The notes below the pieces were generated by a model that worked only from the letters and a program-made list of their open reading frames with translations, made no database searches and was not told the DNA's origin. From Paralimibaculum aggregatum (GTDB lineage: Bacteria > Pseudomonadota > Alphaproteobacteria > Rhodobacterales > Rhodobacteraceae), in contig NZ_BSYI01000009.1 of assembly GCF_030270585.1 (NCBI RefSeq), positions 1 to 64,000 on the forward strand: DNA of 64,000 nt. The letters run 5' to 3'. The translations under genes were made by a program, and so were the position numbers. This document shows, in pieces, positions 29,501 through 38,293 of this stretch. The first letter of the stretch is position 1. Each line of letters starts with the position of its first letter.

Positions 29501-29855
29501 CTATCCTCCCCGCCCCGGTACGGAAAATATAACATCGCCTTCTCGAGCCGCGGCCTGCCGATGCGCGCGAATGATGGAACTGTCGATGAACTGCATGCTG
29601 TCGGGGGATGTTTCCGCATGGGTGTCAAACGCCTGCGCCCAGATCCCGGCCCTGGCCCAGCGGTCAAAGCGGTTGCGGACCGTCGTGCAGAGGCCATGGC
29701 GCTCGGGCAGATCGCGCCACGGCGAACCGGTCCCGAGCACCCAGAATATCCCATTCGGCACCCGCCGGTCGTCCACCCGCGGCACACCGCGCGGCCTGTC
29801 GGGGAGAAGCGGCCGGATCAGCCCCATTCGATATCCGCAAGATCAAACGCGCCAT
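29501..29855 (-). pseudogene. truncated, frameshifted IS5-family transposase remnant
   Basis: The protein fragment GLIRPLLPDRPRGVPRVDDR, then NGIFWVLGTGSPWRDLPERHG and FIDSSIIRAHRQAA, is the N-terminal third of an IS5/IS427-group transposase. The expected beginning, FDLADIEW, lies at 29847-29824 in a different frame, so a one-base shift separates the two at about 29824. The sequence ends abruptly after HRQAAARE, without the downstream catalytic part. It is a dead fragment flanking the IS481 copy. Confidence 0.75.
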
Positions 29856-30225
29856 GGATGCCTCCGCGATCTTGGTGGCAATGGCTCATGACATACCCGG
29901 TTCGCGAATCCCCCTTTGTGGGTACGGAACCTGGGTGGTGCGCCGGGTTCTCCCGGCGTGGCGCATCGGCGGTGGGGCAATTCGACGCTCTGCCGGCTGC
30001 CGCGGGGACCGGCGGCGGGGAGGAACCGGCATCGGGGAGGAATCGGCTCCGGCAGGAACCGACGGGGGGAGGGCCGCCGGCGCGCGTCCGGCAGTACCGC
30101 GGCTGCGGCGCGGGCAGGCTCCGGGCGCCGGCGCCGGGGACCGGTCCGGCCCGTCATGCGGCCTCGCCCGGCTCCGGGCGCGGGAGCCCTGGCGCATTGC
30201 GGCGCGCCGGGGATCGCCGCGCCGG
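29856..30225. other. intergenic region beside IS remnant
   Basis: The first ~60 bp look like the upstream edge of the IS5-type element. The remaining 300 bp are G+C-rich, without a credible start signal on either strand, although both strands stay open. I see no gene or RNA here. Confidence 0.4.
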
Positions 30226-30999
30226 TCAGCCGAGCGCGGCGCGCGCCTCTTCCATGAGATCCGCCGCGGTGAGCTGCGGCATCAGCGGGGTGATCGTCAC
30301 CCAGCCCTCGATCAGCTTGCGCGCGTCGGTCCCGGCCTCGGCGGTGTCGTTCGCGGTCATGTGGCGGTAGAAGTTGAACTCCCGCCCGTTCGGCGCGGTG
30401 TAAGGCAGCACGTCGAAGGTCGAGCCGGCGCGCACCCCCTGGGGGCAGACCGCGAAGCCCTTGACGGCCTCCGGCGCTGCGGCCGGGAAGTTGACGTTGT
30501 AGAACACGCCGCGCCGGCTCGGCATCGCCAGCACCTTGCGCACCGCCGCCGCGCCGAGCGCCGTCGAGGCCGCCCAGATGTCGGTGGGGGCGCCCGGCCG
30601 GCTCGAGTAGAACTGGCTGAGCGCGATCGCCCGCGGGCCGGCCAGCGCCGCCTCCATGGCGCCGCCCACGGTGCCGGAATAGATCACGTCCTCGGCGACG
30701 TTGTGGCCCCGGTTGACGCCGGAGAGCACGAGGTCCGGCGGCGCCTCGGCCATCAGCTTGCGGATGCCGACCAGCGCGCAGTCGGCCGGGAAGCCGTCCA
30801 CCGAGAATCGCCGCTCGCCGTGCCGCGTGACCCGCACCGGGTGAACATAGGAGATCGCGTGGCTGACGCCGGAGCGCTCGTTGTCGGGCGCCACGACCCA
30901 GATTTCCGCCCCGGGGCCGCCGATCTCGGCGGCGATGGCCTCGGCCACCGCCAGCCCCGGCGCCGTGATCCCGTCGTCATTGGTGATGAGTATGCGCAT
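30226..30999 (-). CDS. surE: 5'/3'-nucleotidase SurE
   Basis: A 257-residue cytosolic nucleoside-monophosphate phosphatase. The opening MRILITNDDG carries the metal-binding Asp8-Asp9; NERSGVSHAI supplies the Ser ligand and LSGVNRGHN the Asn ligand. Length is normal. ATG 30999 has GGGGGAG just upstream; the longer open frame upstream is not protein-like. In related genomes surE is followed closely by pcm (from memory); here IS DNA lies in between. It is preceded by a 430-bp G+C-rich gap and then the acetyltransferase gene on the same strand. Confidence 0.95.
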   Translation of the reverse strand: MRILITNDDGITAPGLAVAEAIAAEIGGPGAEIWVVAPDNERSGVSHAISYVHPVRVTRHGERRFSVDGFPADCALVGIRKLMAEAPPDLVLSGVNRGHNVAEDVIYSGTVGGAMEAALAGPRAIALSQFYSSRPGAPTDIWAASTALGAAAVRKVLAMPSRRGVFYNVNFPAAAPEAVKGFAVCPQGVRAGSTFDVLPYTAPNGREFNFYRHMTANDTAEAGTDARKLIEGWVTITPLMPQLTAADLMEEARAALG

Positions 31000-31429
31000 G
31001 GCTCCCCCGCTCGCGTTGCACCGGGGGTTGTAGGGGGGCAGGGCGGCGCGGTCCAGCCTCCCGGCCGGGGCCCGGCACGGCGGGCAGCAGGAGAGCCCGG
31101 CCATGCGCCGCGTCGGGCCGCGCGCCCCGGCCGCCGTCCCGCCCGCGGCGCGCTGCCACCGGGTGCGCCGGTGGCAACCGGCCCCGGCTGCCACCGGCGA
31201 GACGGATGCCCGGCGCCGCGGGCATGACGCCGCCGCGGGCGGGACGGCGGGCGCGGCGCCCCCGCCCGGCGGCGCGGGCCCATCCGGGGCGGTGCCGGCC
31301 GGGCCGGGGGCGTGGCCTTCTCCGTGCTCCCGCCGTCCTGCCTCTCCCGTCCGCCCTCCCGGCGGGTCTGGCCGGGCGCGGGGCCATGCGTCCGGACGGC
31401 GCCCGCAGCGACCGCAGCCGCCCCGCGTC
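31000..31429. other. G+C-rich intergenic region, no gene seen
   Basis: These 430 bp separate surE from the GNAT gene. The sequence is almost pure G+C, with gcgcgg- and ccggccg-type runs and several short inverted repeats. No frame has a ribosome-binding site with protein-like composition, and no obvious promoter is visible. Confidence 0.4.
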
Positions 31430-31963
31430 TCAGCCCGGGCCCAGGTCCTTCTCGGCGAGCAGCAGCGCCATGTCGTCGGGGAAGGCGCGGAGCGCGAAGC
31501 CGAGGCGCCGGGCCAGCGCCAGCATGCCCTCGTTGCGCCGGCCGATCAGGCCCCAGGCGCGGGTAATGCCGCGGGCCGGCCCCTCCGCCAGCACCGCCTC
31601 GAGCGCCAGCCGGCCGAGCCCGCGGCCCTGGGCATCGCCGCGGATGCTGACCGCGAACTCGCCGTCGTCGCGCCCCGGGGCGCCGACCAGCCGCGCGCCG
31701 CCGAGCAGGTCGCTGTCGTCGTCCTCCGCGGCGAGCACCAGGCAGATCTCGTGCGCCGGGTCGCGCAGCGTGGCGAAGCGCTGCGCCGCGGTGTCGGAGA
31801 GGTGCTCGATGGCGCCCAGCATGCGCTGGCGCTTCTGCTCGGCGCTCCAGCTCTCGAAGCCCTGCCGGACCCCCTGCCAGTCCGCCGGCCGGATCGGTCG
31901 CAGCCGCAGCCGCGTGCCGTCGCGCGCGGTGACGATCCGCGGTTCCGGAGGCTCACTTGCCAT
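31430..31963 (-). CDS. GNAT-family N-acetyltransferase
   Basis: A 177-residue acetyltransferase. RLRPIRPADWQGVRQGFESW is the typical N-terminal acceptor half, and SIRGDAQGRGLGRLALEAVL contains the acetyl-CoA loop (Q/RxxGxG/A). The C-terminus GRRNEGMLALARRLGFALR is standard GNAT. The substrate is unknown; the fold resembles the acetyltransferase domain appended to acyl-CoA synthetases and RimJ-like enzymes. ATG 31963 was chosen because the family alignment begins there; a GTG at 32014 is also in frame. A long repeat-rich frame ends 5 nt upstream, and a small Cys-rich frame overlaps the start. Confidence 0.85.
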   Translation of the reverse strand: MASEPPEPRIVTARDGTRLRLRPIRPADWQGVRQGFESWSAEQKRQRMLGAIEHLSDTAAQRFATLRDPAHEICLVLAAEDDDSDLLGGARLVGAPGRDDGEFAVSIRGDAQGRGLGRLALEAVLAEGPARGITRAWGLIGRRNEGMLALARRLGFALRAFPDDMALLLAEKDLGPG

Positions 31964-32135
31964 CGCCGTCACCCGCGCCCGCCGCCGGCTCGGGCCGCAG
32001 CCGGGCGGACGCACCCGCCCGCCGCCGCGCCATGCGCCGGCAGCGCCGGCATCGGTCCCCGACGCAGCGCGGCCCGGCGCAGCGCGGACAGCGGCGCCTG
32101 CATCTCAGCGGTCTCTTCGGCTTCGGCCGCACCAT
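31953..32135 (-). CDS. possible 60-residue cysteine-rich (zinc-ribbon-like) protein
   Basis: A small frame starts MVRPKPKRPLRC and contains six cysteines, including two CxxC pairs (CPRC and CRRC) about 11 residues apart, embedded in arginines, with a Gly/Asp/Lys tail. The stop overlaps the GNAT start by 11 nt, as coupled genes often do. Against it: no clear ribosome-binding site (only a G run), and it lies at the edge of a repeat region where every frame is open. I do not recognise a family. Confidence 0.3.
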   Translation of the reverse strand: MVRPKPKRPLRCRRRCPRCAGPRCVGDRCRRCRRMARRRAGASARLRPEPAAGAGDGDGK

Positions 32136-33885
32136 CGACGATGCCCCCCCGACCCGACCCGAGCAGGCCGGTCGCTGGCGCGGCGCTGCCGGGGGCAAGC
32201 CGTCCGTGCCCGCCGGATGGGCCCGTCGGCAGCGCCTGCGGTCGGCCAGGGACCGTGGCAGGCGCCGGCCTTGCGACGGTCCGCACCGCGCCGGCTCCGG
32301 TGCCAGTGTGGCCAGCGGAACCTCGGCTCGCCTTGATCGAGAGGATAGCCGGCGCGGTGCTGCCGGGTGCAATCCGCCCGAGCCCATCGGGCGCGTCCGC
32401 CGGCAGTGCCCGCCGCTGGCCAGGGGCCGGGGCAATCGCCCGCCTTGCGACGGTCCGCACCGCGCCGGCTCTGGTGCCGGTACGGCCGGCGGCACCCCGG
32501 CTCGCCTCGAGCGGCCCGATAGCCGGCGCGGTGCAGGCGGGCGCGATACCTCCGAGCCCATTGGACGGCTCCGTCGGCAGCGCCTGCCGCCCGCCCGGGA
32601 TCGGGGAAAGTGCCTTCATTGCGACGGTCTGTACCGCGCCGGCCTCGGCGCCAGAGCGGCCAGTGGTGCCTCGGCTCGCCTCGAGCGGGAGGATTGCCGG
32701 CGCAGGGCTGCCGAGCGCAAGCCGCTTGGGCTCGTCGAACGGGGCCATTGGCAGTGCCAGCCGCTGGCCCGGGCGCGGGTCGGGCGCCTCACATGTGACG
32801 GCAGCGCCGGTTACCGGACCGGCCCGATCGAAGCGCATCGCTCGGGCGGGGTCGAGGTCCGGCCCGTCGCTGCCCCTGGCTCGATCCCGGTCGTTCGGCG
32901 CGAAGAGCCGGGCTTCCGCAGCGCTGCCTCGGTTTCCCGTGCGCGTAGCCCGTGCGGCGTGGCCGGCCCCGGCCCGATCCCCGTCCCCCGGCGTGAAGGG
33001 CCGGGCCTCCGCCGCCCTGTTCCCGGTGCCGGTGCGCATTGCCCGTGCGATGGGGTCGCCCCCGGTCCCGTCCGGGTCCCTCGGTGCGATGGGACGGGCT
33101 TCTGCCGCGTTGTTCCCGGCGCCGGTGCGGGTTGCCCGTGCGGTTTGGCCGGCTCCGGTTCGATCCCGGCCCCTTGGCGCGAAGGGGTGGGATTCAGACG
33201 CGCCGTTCCCGGCGCCATTGCTCGCTATCCGTGCGCTATGGCCGGCCCTGGTGCGGTCCCGGTCCCCCGGCACGAAGCGGCGGGCCTGTGCCTCGGTGTC
33301 CCCGGTGCCGGTGTGCGTTGCCCGTGTGATGTGGCCGGTCGTGCCCGGTCCTGCGCCCCGTGCTGGCGGTGATGCGGGATCGTCGATGGCAAGGTGCGCG
33401 GCTGGCTGGCTGGTCTCGGTGCTGCCACTGTCCGGGACCGGCGTGGTGCGGGGGCAGGCCGGGGCGTCCGGAATCGGCATGGCGCCCGGGCGGTGGAGGC
33501 AGGTTGGGCTGTCCGGGATCGGCGTGGCGCCGGGGCGGAGCAGGCCGGCCGGGACGTCCGGGATAGGTCCGGTGCCGGGGCGATGGGGGCAGGTTGGGCC
33601 GTCCGGGACCGGCATGGTGCCAAGGCGGTGGGGGACGGCCGGGGCGGTGCAGATCGGTCGGCGCCGGGCGGAGGCATGGTCGAGACGGGGGATGTGCCTG
33701 CCGCGAGGGGCCGCGCGCTCGATGCCGCCGTGCAGTGGTGCGGCGCTGCCGGGGTGGGCGAGGCTGGCGCCGGTGCCTGGATGGGTCAGCGTTGTTGCCG
33801 GACCGGGCGGGGCCGTGGATGCCGGGCCGGGCATGGTCGCGAGCGGCGGGCCGGGCGTGGCCGGGACGCAGGCTGGCGGCTGCAT
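31969..33885 (-). CDS. candidate repeat protein (Ala/Arg/Gly/Pro/Thr-rich), doubtful
   Basis: A 638-residue frame starting MQPPACVPATPGPP at 33885, with GAGGGGA about nine bases upstream, ends 5 nt before the GNAT start on the same strand. It consists almost wholly of tandem units: a 15-residue Pro-rich unit, a 31-residue unit with an ARATRTGAGN-like core, and a 58-residue unit with an AGAVRTVAR-like core. All three DNA periods (45, 93, 174 bp) are exact multiples of three, which keeps phase on any strand. GC at the second codon position is too high for an ordinary soluble protein, and overlapping frames are also open. It may be a disordered secreted or surface protein, or merely repeat DNA. 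Confidence 0.3.
   Translation of the reverse strand: MQPPACVPATPGPPLATMPGPASTAPPGPATTLTHPGTGASLAHPGSAAPLHGGIERAAPRGRHIPRLDHASARRRPICTAPAVPHRLGTMPVPDGPTCPHRPGTGPIPDVPAGLLRPGATPIPDSPTCLHRPGAMPIPDAPACPRTTPVPDSGSTETSQPAAHLAIDDPASPPARGAGPGTTGHITRATHTGTGDTEAQARRFVPGDRDRTRAGHSARIASNGAGNGASESHPFAPRGRDRTGAGQTARATRTGAGNNAAEARPIAPRDPDGTGGDPIARAMRTGTGNRAAEARPFTPGDGDRAGAGHAARATRTGNRGSAAEARLFAPNDRDRARGSDGPDLDPARAMRFDRAGPVTGAAVTCEAPDPRPGQRLALPMAPFDEPKRLALGSPAPAILPLEASRGTTGRSGAEAGAVQTVAMKALSPIPGGRQALPTEPSNGLGGIAPACTAPAIGPLEASRGAAGRTGTRAGAVRTVARRAIAPAPGQRRALPADAPDGLGRIAPGSTAPAILSIKASRGSAGHTGTGAGAVRTVARPAPATVPGRPQALPTGPSGGHGRLAPGSAAPATGLLGSGRGGIVDGAAEAEETAEMQAPLSALRRAALRRGPMPALPAHGAAAGGCVRPAAARAGGGRG
32110..32810. 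repeat. four-copy tandem repeat, period exactly 174 bp
   Basis: A gcggtgctgccgg-like marker occurs at 32180, 32354, 32528 and 32702, each exactly 174 bp apart. Units share blocks such as gcgacggtc(c/t)gcaccgcgcc and cggctcgcctcgagcgg with moderate divergence. There are no length changes between copies, unlike the 261-bp array. Confidence 0.8.
32830..33340. repeat. five-copy tandem repeat, period exactly 93 bp
   Basis: A marker of the form gc(g/c)(c/t)tgttcccggtgccggtgcg occurs at 32921, 33014, 33107, 33200 and 33293, each exactly 93 bp after the last. Divergence is mainly single substitutions. The array abuts the 174-bp array on one side and the 45-bp array on the other. Confidence 0.8.
33430..33645. 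repeat. tandem repeat, period 45 bp (one 36-bp unit)
   Basis: gtccgggatcggcgtgg-like markers start at 33430, 33466, 33511, 33556 and 33601, giving spacings of 36, 45, 45 and 45 bp. Every step is a multiple of nine, and hence of three. Confidence 0.8.
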
Positions 33886-34794
33886 GGAATGGTCCCCTCG
33901 GGCAAATGCGCGGAGGGAGGATATGTCATCCGGCGAGGGCGGACAACGCCGCGGCATTTGAAGCGTGGCTCCGTCGGCCCGGATCGCAGACGCAGGCGCT
34001 GGAGCGGTTTGCGCATCGGGTTGGGGCGATCCGTCCGATGGGCGGCCGGAGGCCCTCGGCGGCGCGATCGGGCTGGATGCCGGACGGCAGCGCGGGCGGA
34101 GGGGGAGCCCTGCGCCGGCGGCTTCGATCGGCGCCCTTGTTTGCCGGCCCTCGTCGCCGGGGACCTGTGGATGCGGACAAGGCTGCCGGCACGCTGCCCG
34201 GGCATGAGTGCGGGCGCCATGCAGGCCAGGAGGGCCGCGCGGCCGATCGGGACGCTGGGCACGACCGGCGCGCGCGTCCTGCGCCTTGTGGGTGCGGCGG
34301 TGAAGGTCGCGGTCTTCCGGGGGCCATGGGGGATGCCCGTCTGCAGGCGTTCGCCGCGTTGGCGGCGTTCGTGGCTGCGGGCCATGTCGGTCTGCGCCCG
34401 GGGCTCGCCGGGAACGACCGGGCGGGCAGGATCCATGTCGATCTGGCCCTCGGACCGGTCCCGGCGCTTCTTCGGGGCATCGGGGCGGTCCTGTGCGCAT
34501 GCATGCGCGGCTCGCTTCTCCGCGTGATGCGGTGGCGGCGGGGGACGCGCCGCAGCATGCCGCTGCGGAAGACAGGGCCGCGCCCGGCGGGCGCCGCGCG
34601 CCATGCCTGGGAGGTGAGGTCGGGGCCCCTTTCGGGCAGCGTGCGGACCGGGTCATCCGGCGCTCTAATGCGTCCCCAGTGGCGGTCGCCGCCGGGAGCA
34701 CCGGGCCGGGGGGGGCTCCCCGCGCGCCGGCCGGCGCCCGGCAATGGGGCACCGACACCGCAGCGTTCGGCCGCCTGGCGGTGCCTGGCGCCGG
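33886..34794. other. G+C-rich region without a supported gene
   Basis: About 0.9 kb between the mosaic repeat block and the 70-bp array. Several frames on both strands are open, but none shows a conserved motif, balanced composition or a good start. It may be an older, eroded part of the repeat block or a decayed gene. I cannot choose. Confidence 0.35.
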
Positions 34795-35030
34795 CCCCTG
34801 CTGCGGCCGGGACGCGGCTTCGGGGACACGGTTGCGGGGATCGGCGGAGCGGCCTTGTGGCATGCTCGCCGGCTTCGTCCGCTGCGGCGGCCGGGACACG
34901 GTCGCGGGGATCGGCGGAACAGCCTCGCGACATGCCCGCCGGCCTCGGCCTCTGCGGCGGCCGGGTCACGGTTGCGGGGATCGGCGGAGCGGCCCTGTGA
35001 CATGCCCGCCGGCCTCGGCTGCCGGCAGGC
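34795..35030. repeat. three-copy 70-bp tandem repeat downstream of serS
   Basis: gcggggatcggcgga starts at 34834, 34904 and 34974, exactly 70 bp apart, with flanking segments (cgacatgcccgccggcctcgg and ggccgggacacggt) conserved. The period is not a multiple of three, so it cannot encode a regular repeat protein. It ends about 60 bp from the serS stop. Confidence 0.75.
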
Positions 35031-35092
35031 ATGGTGGATCGGGGCCGGGCCGGCCCGGGAACCCCGGTCCGGCTCGCGCGGCCCGGCGTGCG

Positions 35093-36385
35093 CTAGGCCA
35101 GCGCGCCGTCGGGCAGGATCCGCCGCGCGCCGCCCATATAGGGCGCCAGCACCTCCGGCAGCTGCACCGAGCCGTCGGCCTGCTGGCCGTTCTCGACCAC
35201 CGCGATCAGGGCGCGGCCGACGGCCAGCCCGGAGCCGTTCAGCGTGTGCAGGAACTCCGGGCGCTTCTCGCCCTCGCGGCGAAAGCGGGCATTCATCCGC
35301 CGCGCCTGGAAATCGCCGCAGGTCGAGCAGGAACTGATCTCGCGATAGGTGCCCTGGCCCGGCAGCCAGACCTCGACGTCATGCGTGCGCCGGGCGCCGA
35401 AGCCAAGATCGCCGGTGCACAGCACCACGGTGCGGTAGGGCAGGCCGAGCCGCTCGAGGATGTCCTCGGCGCAGCGCGTCATGCGTTCATGCTCGGCATC
35501 GCTGTCCTCCGGCGCGGTGATCGAGACCATCTCGACCTTCTCGAACTGGTGCTGGCGCAGGATCCCGGTGACGTCCTTGCCCGCCGAGCCGGCCTCGGAG
35601 CGGAAGCACTGGGTCCAGGCGGTGTAGCGCCGCGGCAGGCTGGCGGCCTCGACGATCTCGCCGGCGACGAGGTTGGTCAGCGTCACCTCGGCGGTCGGGA
35701 TCAGCCAGTGCCCGCCCTCGGTGCGGTAGAGGTCCTCGGCGAATTTCGGCAGCTGCCCGGTGCCCACCAGCGCGTCGCCGCGCACCAGCACCGGGGTCCA
35801 GACCTCGGTCAGCCCGTTCTCGTTGATATGGGTGTCGAGCATGAACTGCGCCAGCGCCCGGTGCAGCCGCACGAGGCTGCCGCTCAGCATCATGAAGCGG
35901 CTGCCCGAGAGCTTCGCGGCGCGGCCGAGATCGAGCCCGGCGGCGACGGCGGGGATCTCGAAATGTTCCTTCGCCGCGAAGTCCATCTCGCGCGGCGTGC
36001 CCCAGCGGCGGAGCTCGACATTGCCGGTCTCGTCGGCGCCGTCCGGCACGCTCTCGAGCGGCAGGTTGGGCAGGCCCATCAGGAGGTCGGTCAGCGCCTC
36101 GTCGGCGGCCTTGGCCTCGGCCTCGAGCCGGGCGGTCTCGTCCTTCATCTCGGCGACGCGGGCGCGCAGGGCCTCGAATTCCTCCTGGTTGCCGGTCTTC
36201 CTGACGAGGCCGATCTCCTTGCTGGCGGCGTTGCGCTCGGCCAGCATCGCCTCGGCCGCGGTGATCCTGGCGCGCCGGGTCTCGTCCAGCGCCAGGATCT
36301 CCGACGAGACGCCGGAGAGCCCGCGCCGCGCGAGCATCGCGTCGAAGCCGGTGGGGTTCTCACGGATCAGTCGGATATCGTGCAC
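35093..36385 (-). CDS. serS: serine--tRNA ligase
   Basis: A 430-residue class II aminoacyl-tRNA synthetase. It opens [17 protein letters not shown], then the long N-terminal coiled-coil arm that grips the tRNA-Ser variable loop (residues about 30-100). Class II motif 2 is in [20 protein letters not shown] and motif 3 in [18 protein letters not shown]. Length is standard. The start is a GTG at 36385 with AGGAG upstream. In relatives it leads a serS-surE-pcm operon (from memory); here 3.1 kb of repeats, an acetyltransferase and a large gap separate serS from surE. Confidence 0.96.
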   Translation of the reverse strand: MHDIRLIRENPTGFDAMLARRGLSGVSSEILALDETRRARITAAEAMLAERNAASKEIGLVRKTGNQEEFEALRARVAEMKDETARLEAEAKAADEALTDLLMGLPNLPLESVPDGADETGNVELRRWGTPREMDFAAKEHFEIPAVAAGLDLGRAAKLSGSRFMMLSGSLVRLHRALAQFMLDTHINENGLTEVWTPVLVRGDALVGTGQLPKFAEDLYRTEGGHWLIPTAEVTLTNLVAGEIVEAASLPRRYTAWTQCFRSEAGSAGKDVTGILRQHQFEKVEMVSITAPEDSDAEHERMTRCAEDILERLGLPYRTVVLCTGDLGFGARRTHDVEVWLPGQGTYREISSCSTCGDFQARRMNARFRREGEKRPEFLHTLNGSGLAVGRALIAVVENGQQADGSVQLPEVLAPYMGGARRILPDGALA

Positions 36386-36419
36386 GGCCGTGTCTCCTCT
36401 TCTGGTTCAGCCGCGCGCG

Positions 36420-38153
36420 TTATGACTCATCGCGCCAATCGACGCCAGTGGGCGCGCCGGCCTTGAGCCATGCTTGGTAGTCCATGATGAAGAATACCGC
36501 GTGTCCCACACTGTCCGCGCTACCCTCGTCCGCACGGTGCCAATGGGCCAGGTCATTCGCTGAAATATCCAAATCTTCGGGTAGGAGCGTCTTGCCAGAT
36601 CCCGAAAGCACGCCAAAGGCGGGTCCAATCGTTTCTGCGGTGAGATGCAGTGCTTCTCGGAGATCTGTAGATCTGAGCGTGCTCCGTGCGAGTGTGCACC
36701 CGCCTAGGCTAGCACGTAGCATTCCTGCCCCATCGAGGGCTGCCCCGTCGAGCTCTGCATTTGTGAGGGTAGCACTTACCAGTTTCGCCTGAAAGAGCGT
36801 GGCTCCCACAAGATTTGCTTTCCTCAGGTCGGCTCCCTGAAGATGTGCTCCGATTAGATAGACCCTTTGAAGTATTGCATTCAGGAGGATTGCCATCTCG
36901 AGCCGTGCGCCCGACAGCGTTGCACCCGTAAACTGTCCCAACTCTAGGTTTGCTCCTTCGAGCTTTGCCCCGGTTAGCGTTGCATTTTCAATAGATGCCT
37001 GAACAAGAGACGAACGTGCAAGGTGCGCCCGCACTAGGTCCGCCCCATTGAGAGTTGCGCTATCAAGATTCGCACCTTCAAGTCGGGAATTTTCCAAGAG
37101 CGCATTGGCAAGATTTGCGTGGCGCAAGTCGGCGCGTTGCAGGCAGGTTTCGCGCAGGTCGAGCGTGAAAGGGCGATCGCCCTTGGCTTCCTCGGCGATG
37201 CGCTCCTCGCTGCGCCGGCCGATCACGGTGAGCGCCGCCCGGATGTCGATACGAGGCCCCACTAGCCCCTCGACCCAATTGGCGAGCTCCGAGTCGGGAT
37301 CGAAAGATCCTTCGCCAAACCTTGCCCTGAACACCTCGGCGCGGCGCTTTCTGGCGTCCGCGCTGTCGTCGTCCGGCAGGCCCTCGTCCCAGTCGGGCAG
37401 GGGGGCGGGGGCCATCGAGGCCGGGGCGTTCTGCCGGATATAGGCGCAGAGGATCTCCATGATCTGGATGTGGTCGCGGGCGCTGTCCTCGGCGATCCGC
37501 TCCAGCGCATAGATCGCCCCGAGCCGCACCTCGAGATTCGGCTCGGTGGTCTCGTAGGTCTCGGGCAGCGGGTGCTCGGCCCATAGCCCGTTCTCCCGCC
37601 TGGTCGCCCCGGGCGGAAGCTCGAAGGGCTGGAAGCGGATCTCCTCGGCAATGCGTTTTCGCGTTCCTTCCCTGTCCCCCGGCAGGCGGTACTTCACCTC
37701 CCGGATCTCGACGCGCTTCGGCGTCTTCACCGTCTTCTCGGCGCCGAGCTGCTCCACCGCCTTGGTGATCCGGTCGGTGATGTGGCCCTGCTCGGCGGTG
37801 CGGGCCTGGCGCTCGTTGATCCATGCCTTGATCAGGATGAAGGGGGCGGCGAGCACCGCGCCGAGGCCGGTGATGGTCAGCCCGACGCCGTAGAAATGCG
37901 CGCGCTTGTCCGTGGCGTCGGCGGGGATGCCGGCGGCGAGCTGGGCAACCAGATTGTCCGCAACGAGGACGAGGATCAGCAGCCAGAAGGGCAGCAGGAC
38001 GGCGGCGAGGAGGAGAATCGGCCAGAGATAGTTCTCCGGCAGCCAGCGGCACAGCGCGAGGCACCGCGATTTCAGCCGGCGTGCCGGGCCGAGCCAGACT
38101 CCGGCCATGGCCTTGCCGAGCTTCGGCGGCGGGCTCTCGGGGGTCTCGGGCAT
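36420..38153 (-). CDS. membrane-anchored pentapeptide-repeat protein
   Basis: A 577-residue protein. Residues about 30-115 hold two transmembrane helices (LWPILLLAAVLLPFWLLILV and GVGLTITGLGAVLAAPFIL). A charged cytoplasmic domain (about 115-330) contains LEVRLGAIYALERIAEDSARD. Then follow about 30 pentapeptide repeats of the A(D/N)LxxA type (about 335-490) and a C-terminal tail. Homologues of this layout are common in Rhodobacterales but lack a known function. Codon usage changes inside the gene: the front is strongly G/C-ending, whereas from about 37150 down to 36420 roughly half the sampled third positions are A or T. That looks like a chimera or recently replaced C-terminal half. ATG 38153 has GGAGGG upstream. 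Confidence 0.85.
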   Translation of the reverse strand: MPETPESPPPKLGKAMAGVWLGPARRLKSRCLALCRWLPENYLWPILLLAAVLLPFWLLILVLVADNLVAQLAAGIPADATDKRAHFYGVGLTITGLGAVLAAPFILIKAWINERQARTAEQGHITDRITKAVEQLGAEKTVKTPKRVEIREVKYRLPGDREGTRKRIAEEIRFQPFELPPGATRRENGLWAEHPLPETYETTEPNLEVRLGAIYALERIAEDSARDHIQIMEILCAYIRQNAPASMAPAPLPDWDEGLPDDDSADARKRRAEVFRARFGEGSFDPDSELANWVEGLVGPRIDIRAALTVIGRRSEERIAEEAKGDRPFTLDLRETCLQRADLRHANLANALLENSRLEGANLDSATLNGADLVRAHLARSSLVQASIENATLTGAKLEGANLELGQFTGATLSGARLEMAILLNAILQRVYLIGAHLQGADLRKANLVGATLFQAKLVSATLTNAELDGAALDGAGMLRASLGGCTLARSTLRSTDLREALHLTAETIGPAFGVLSGSGKTLLPEDLDISANDLAHWHRADEGSADSVGHAVFFIMDYQAWLKAGAPTGVDWRDES

Positions 38154-38293
38154 GGGGCAATCCCTCCGGGCAATGGGGGATCATGGCCCGGGCGGGCGGC
38201 GGCGAAAAGGCCGTCCGGCAGCGGGGAAACGGGGCAGAAGGTCCGGCCCGCGGCGGGCGGGGCCGGACTACAGTTCGCGAAAAACGGACAGTG

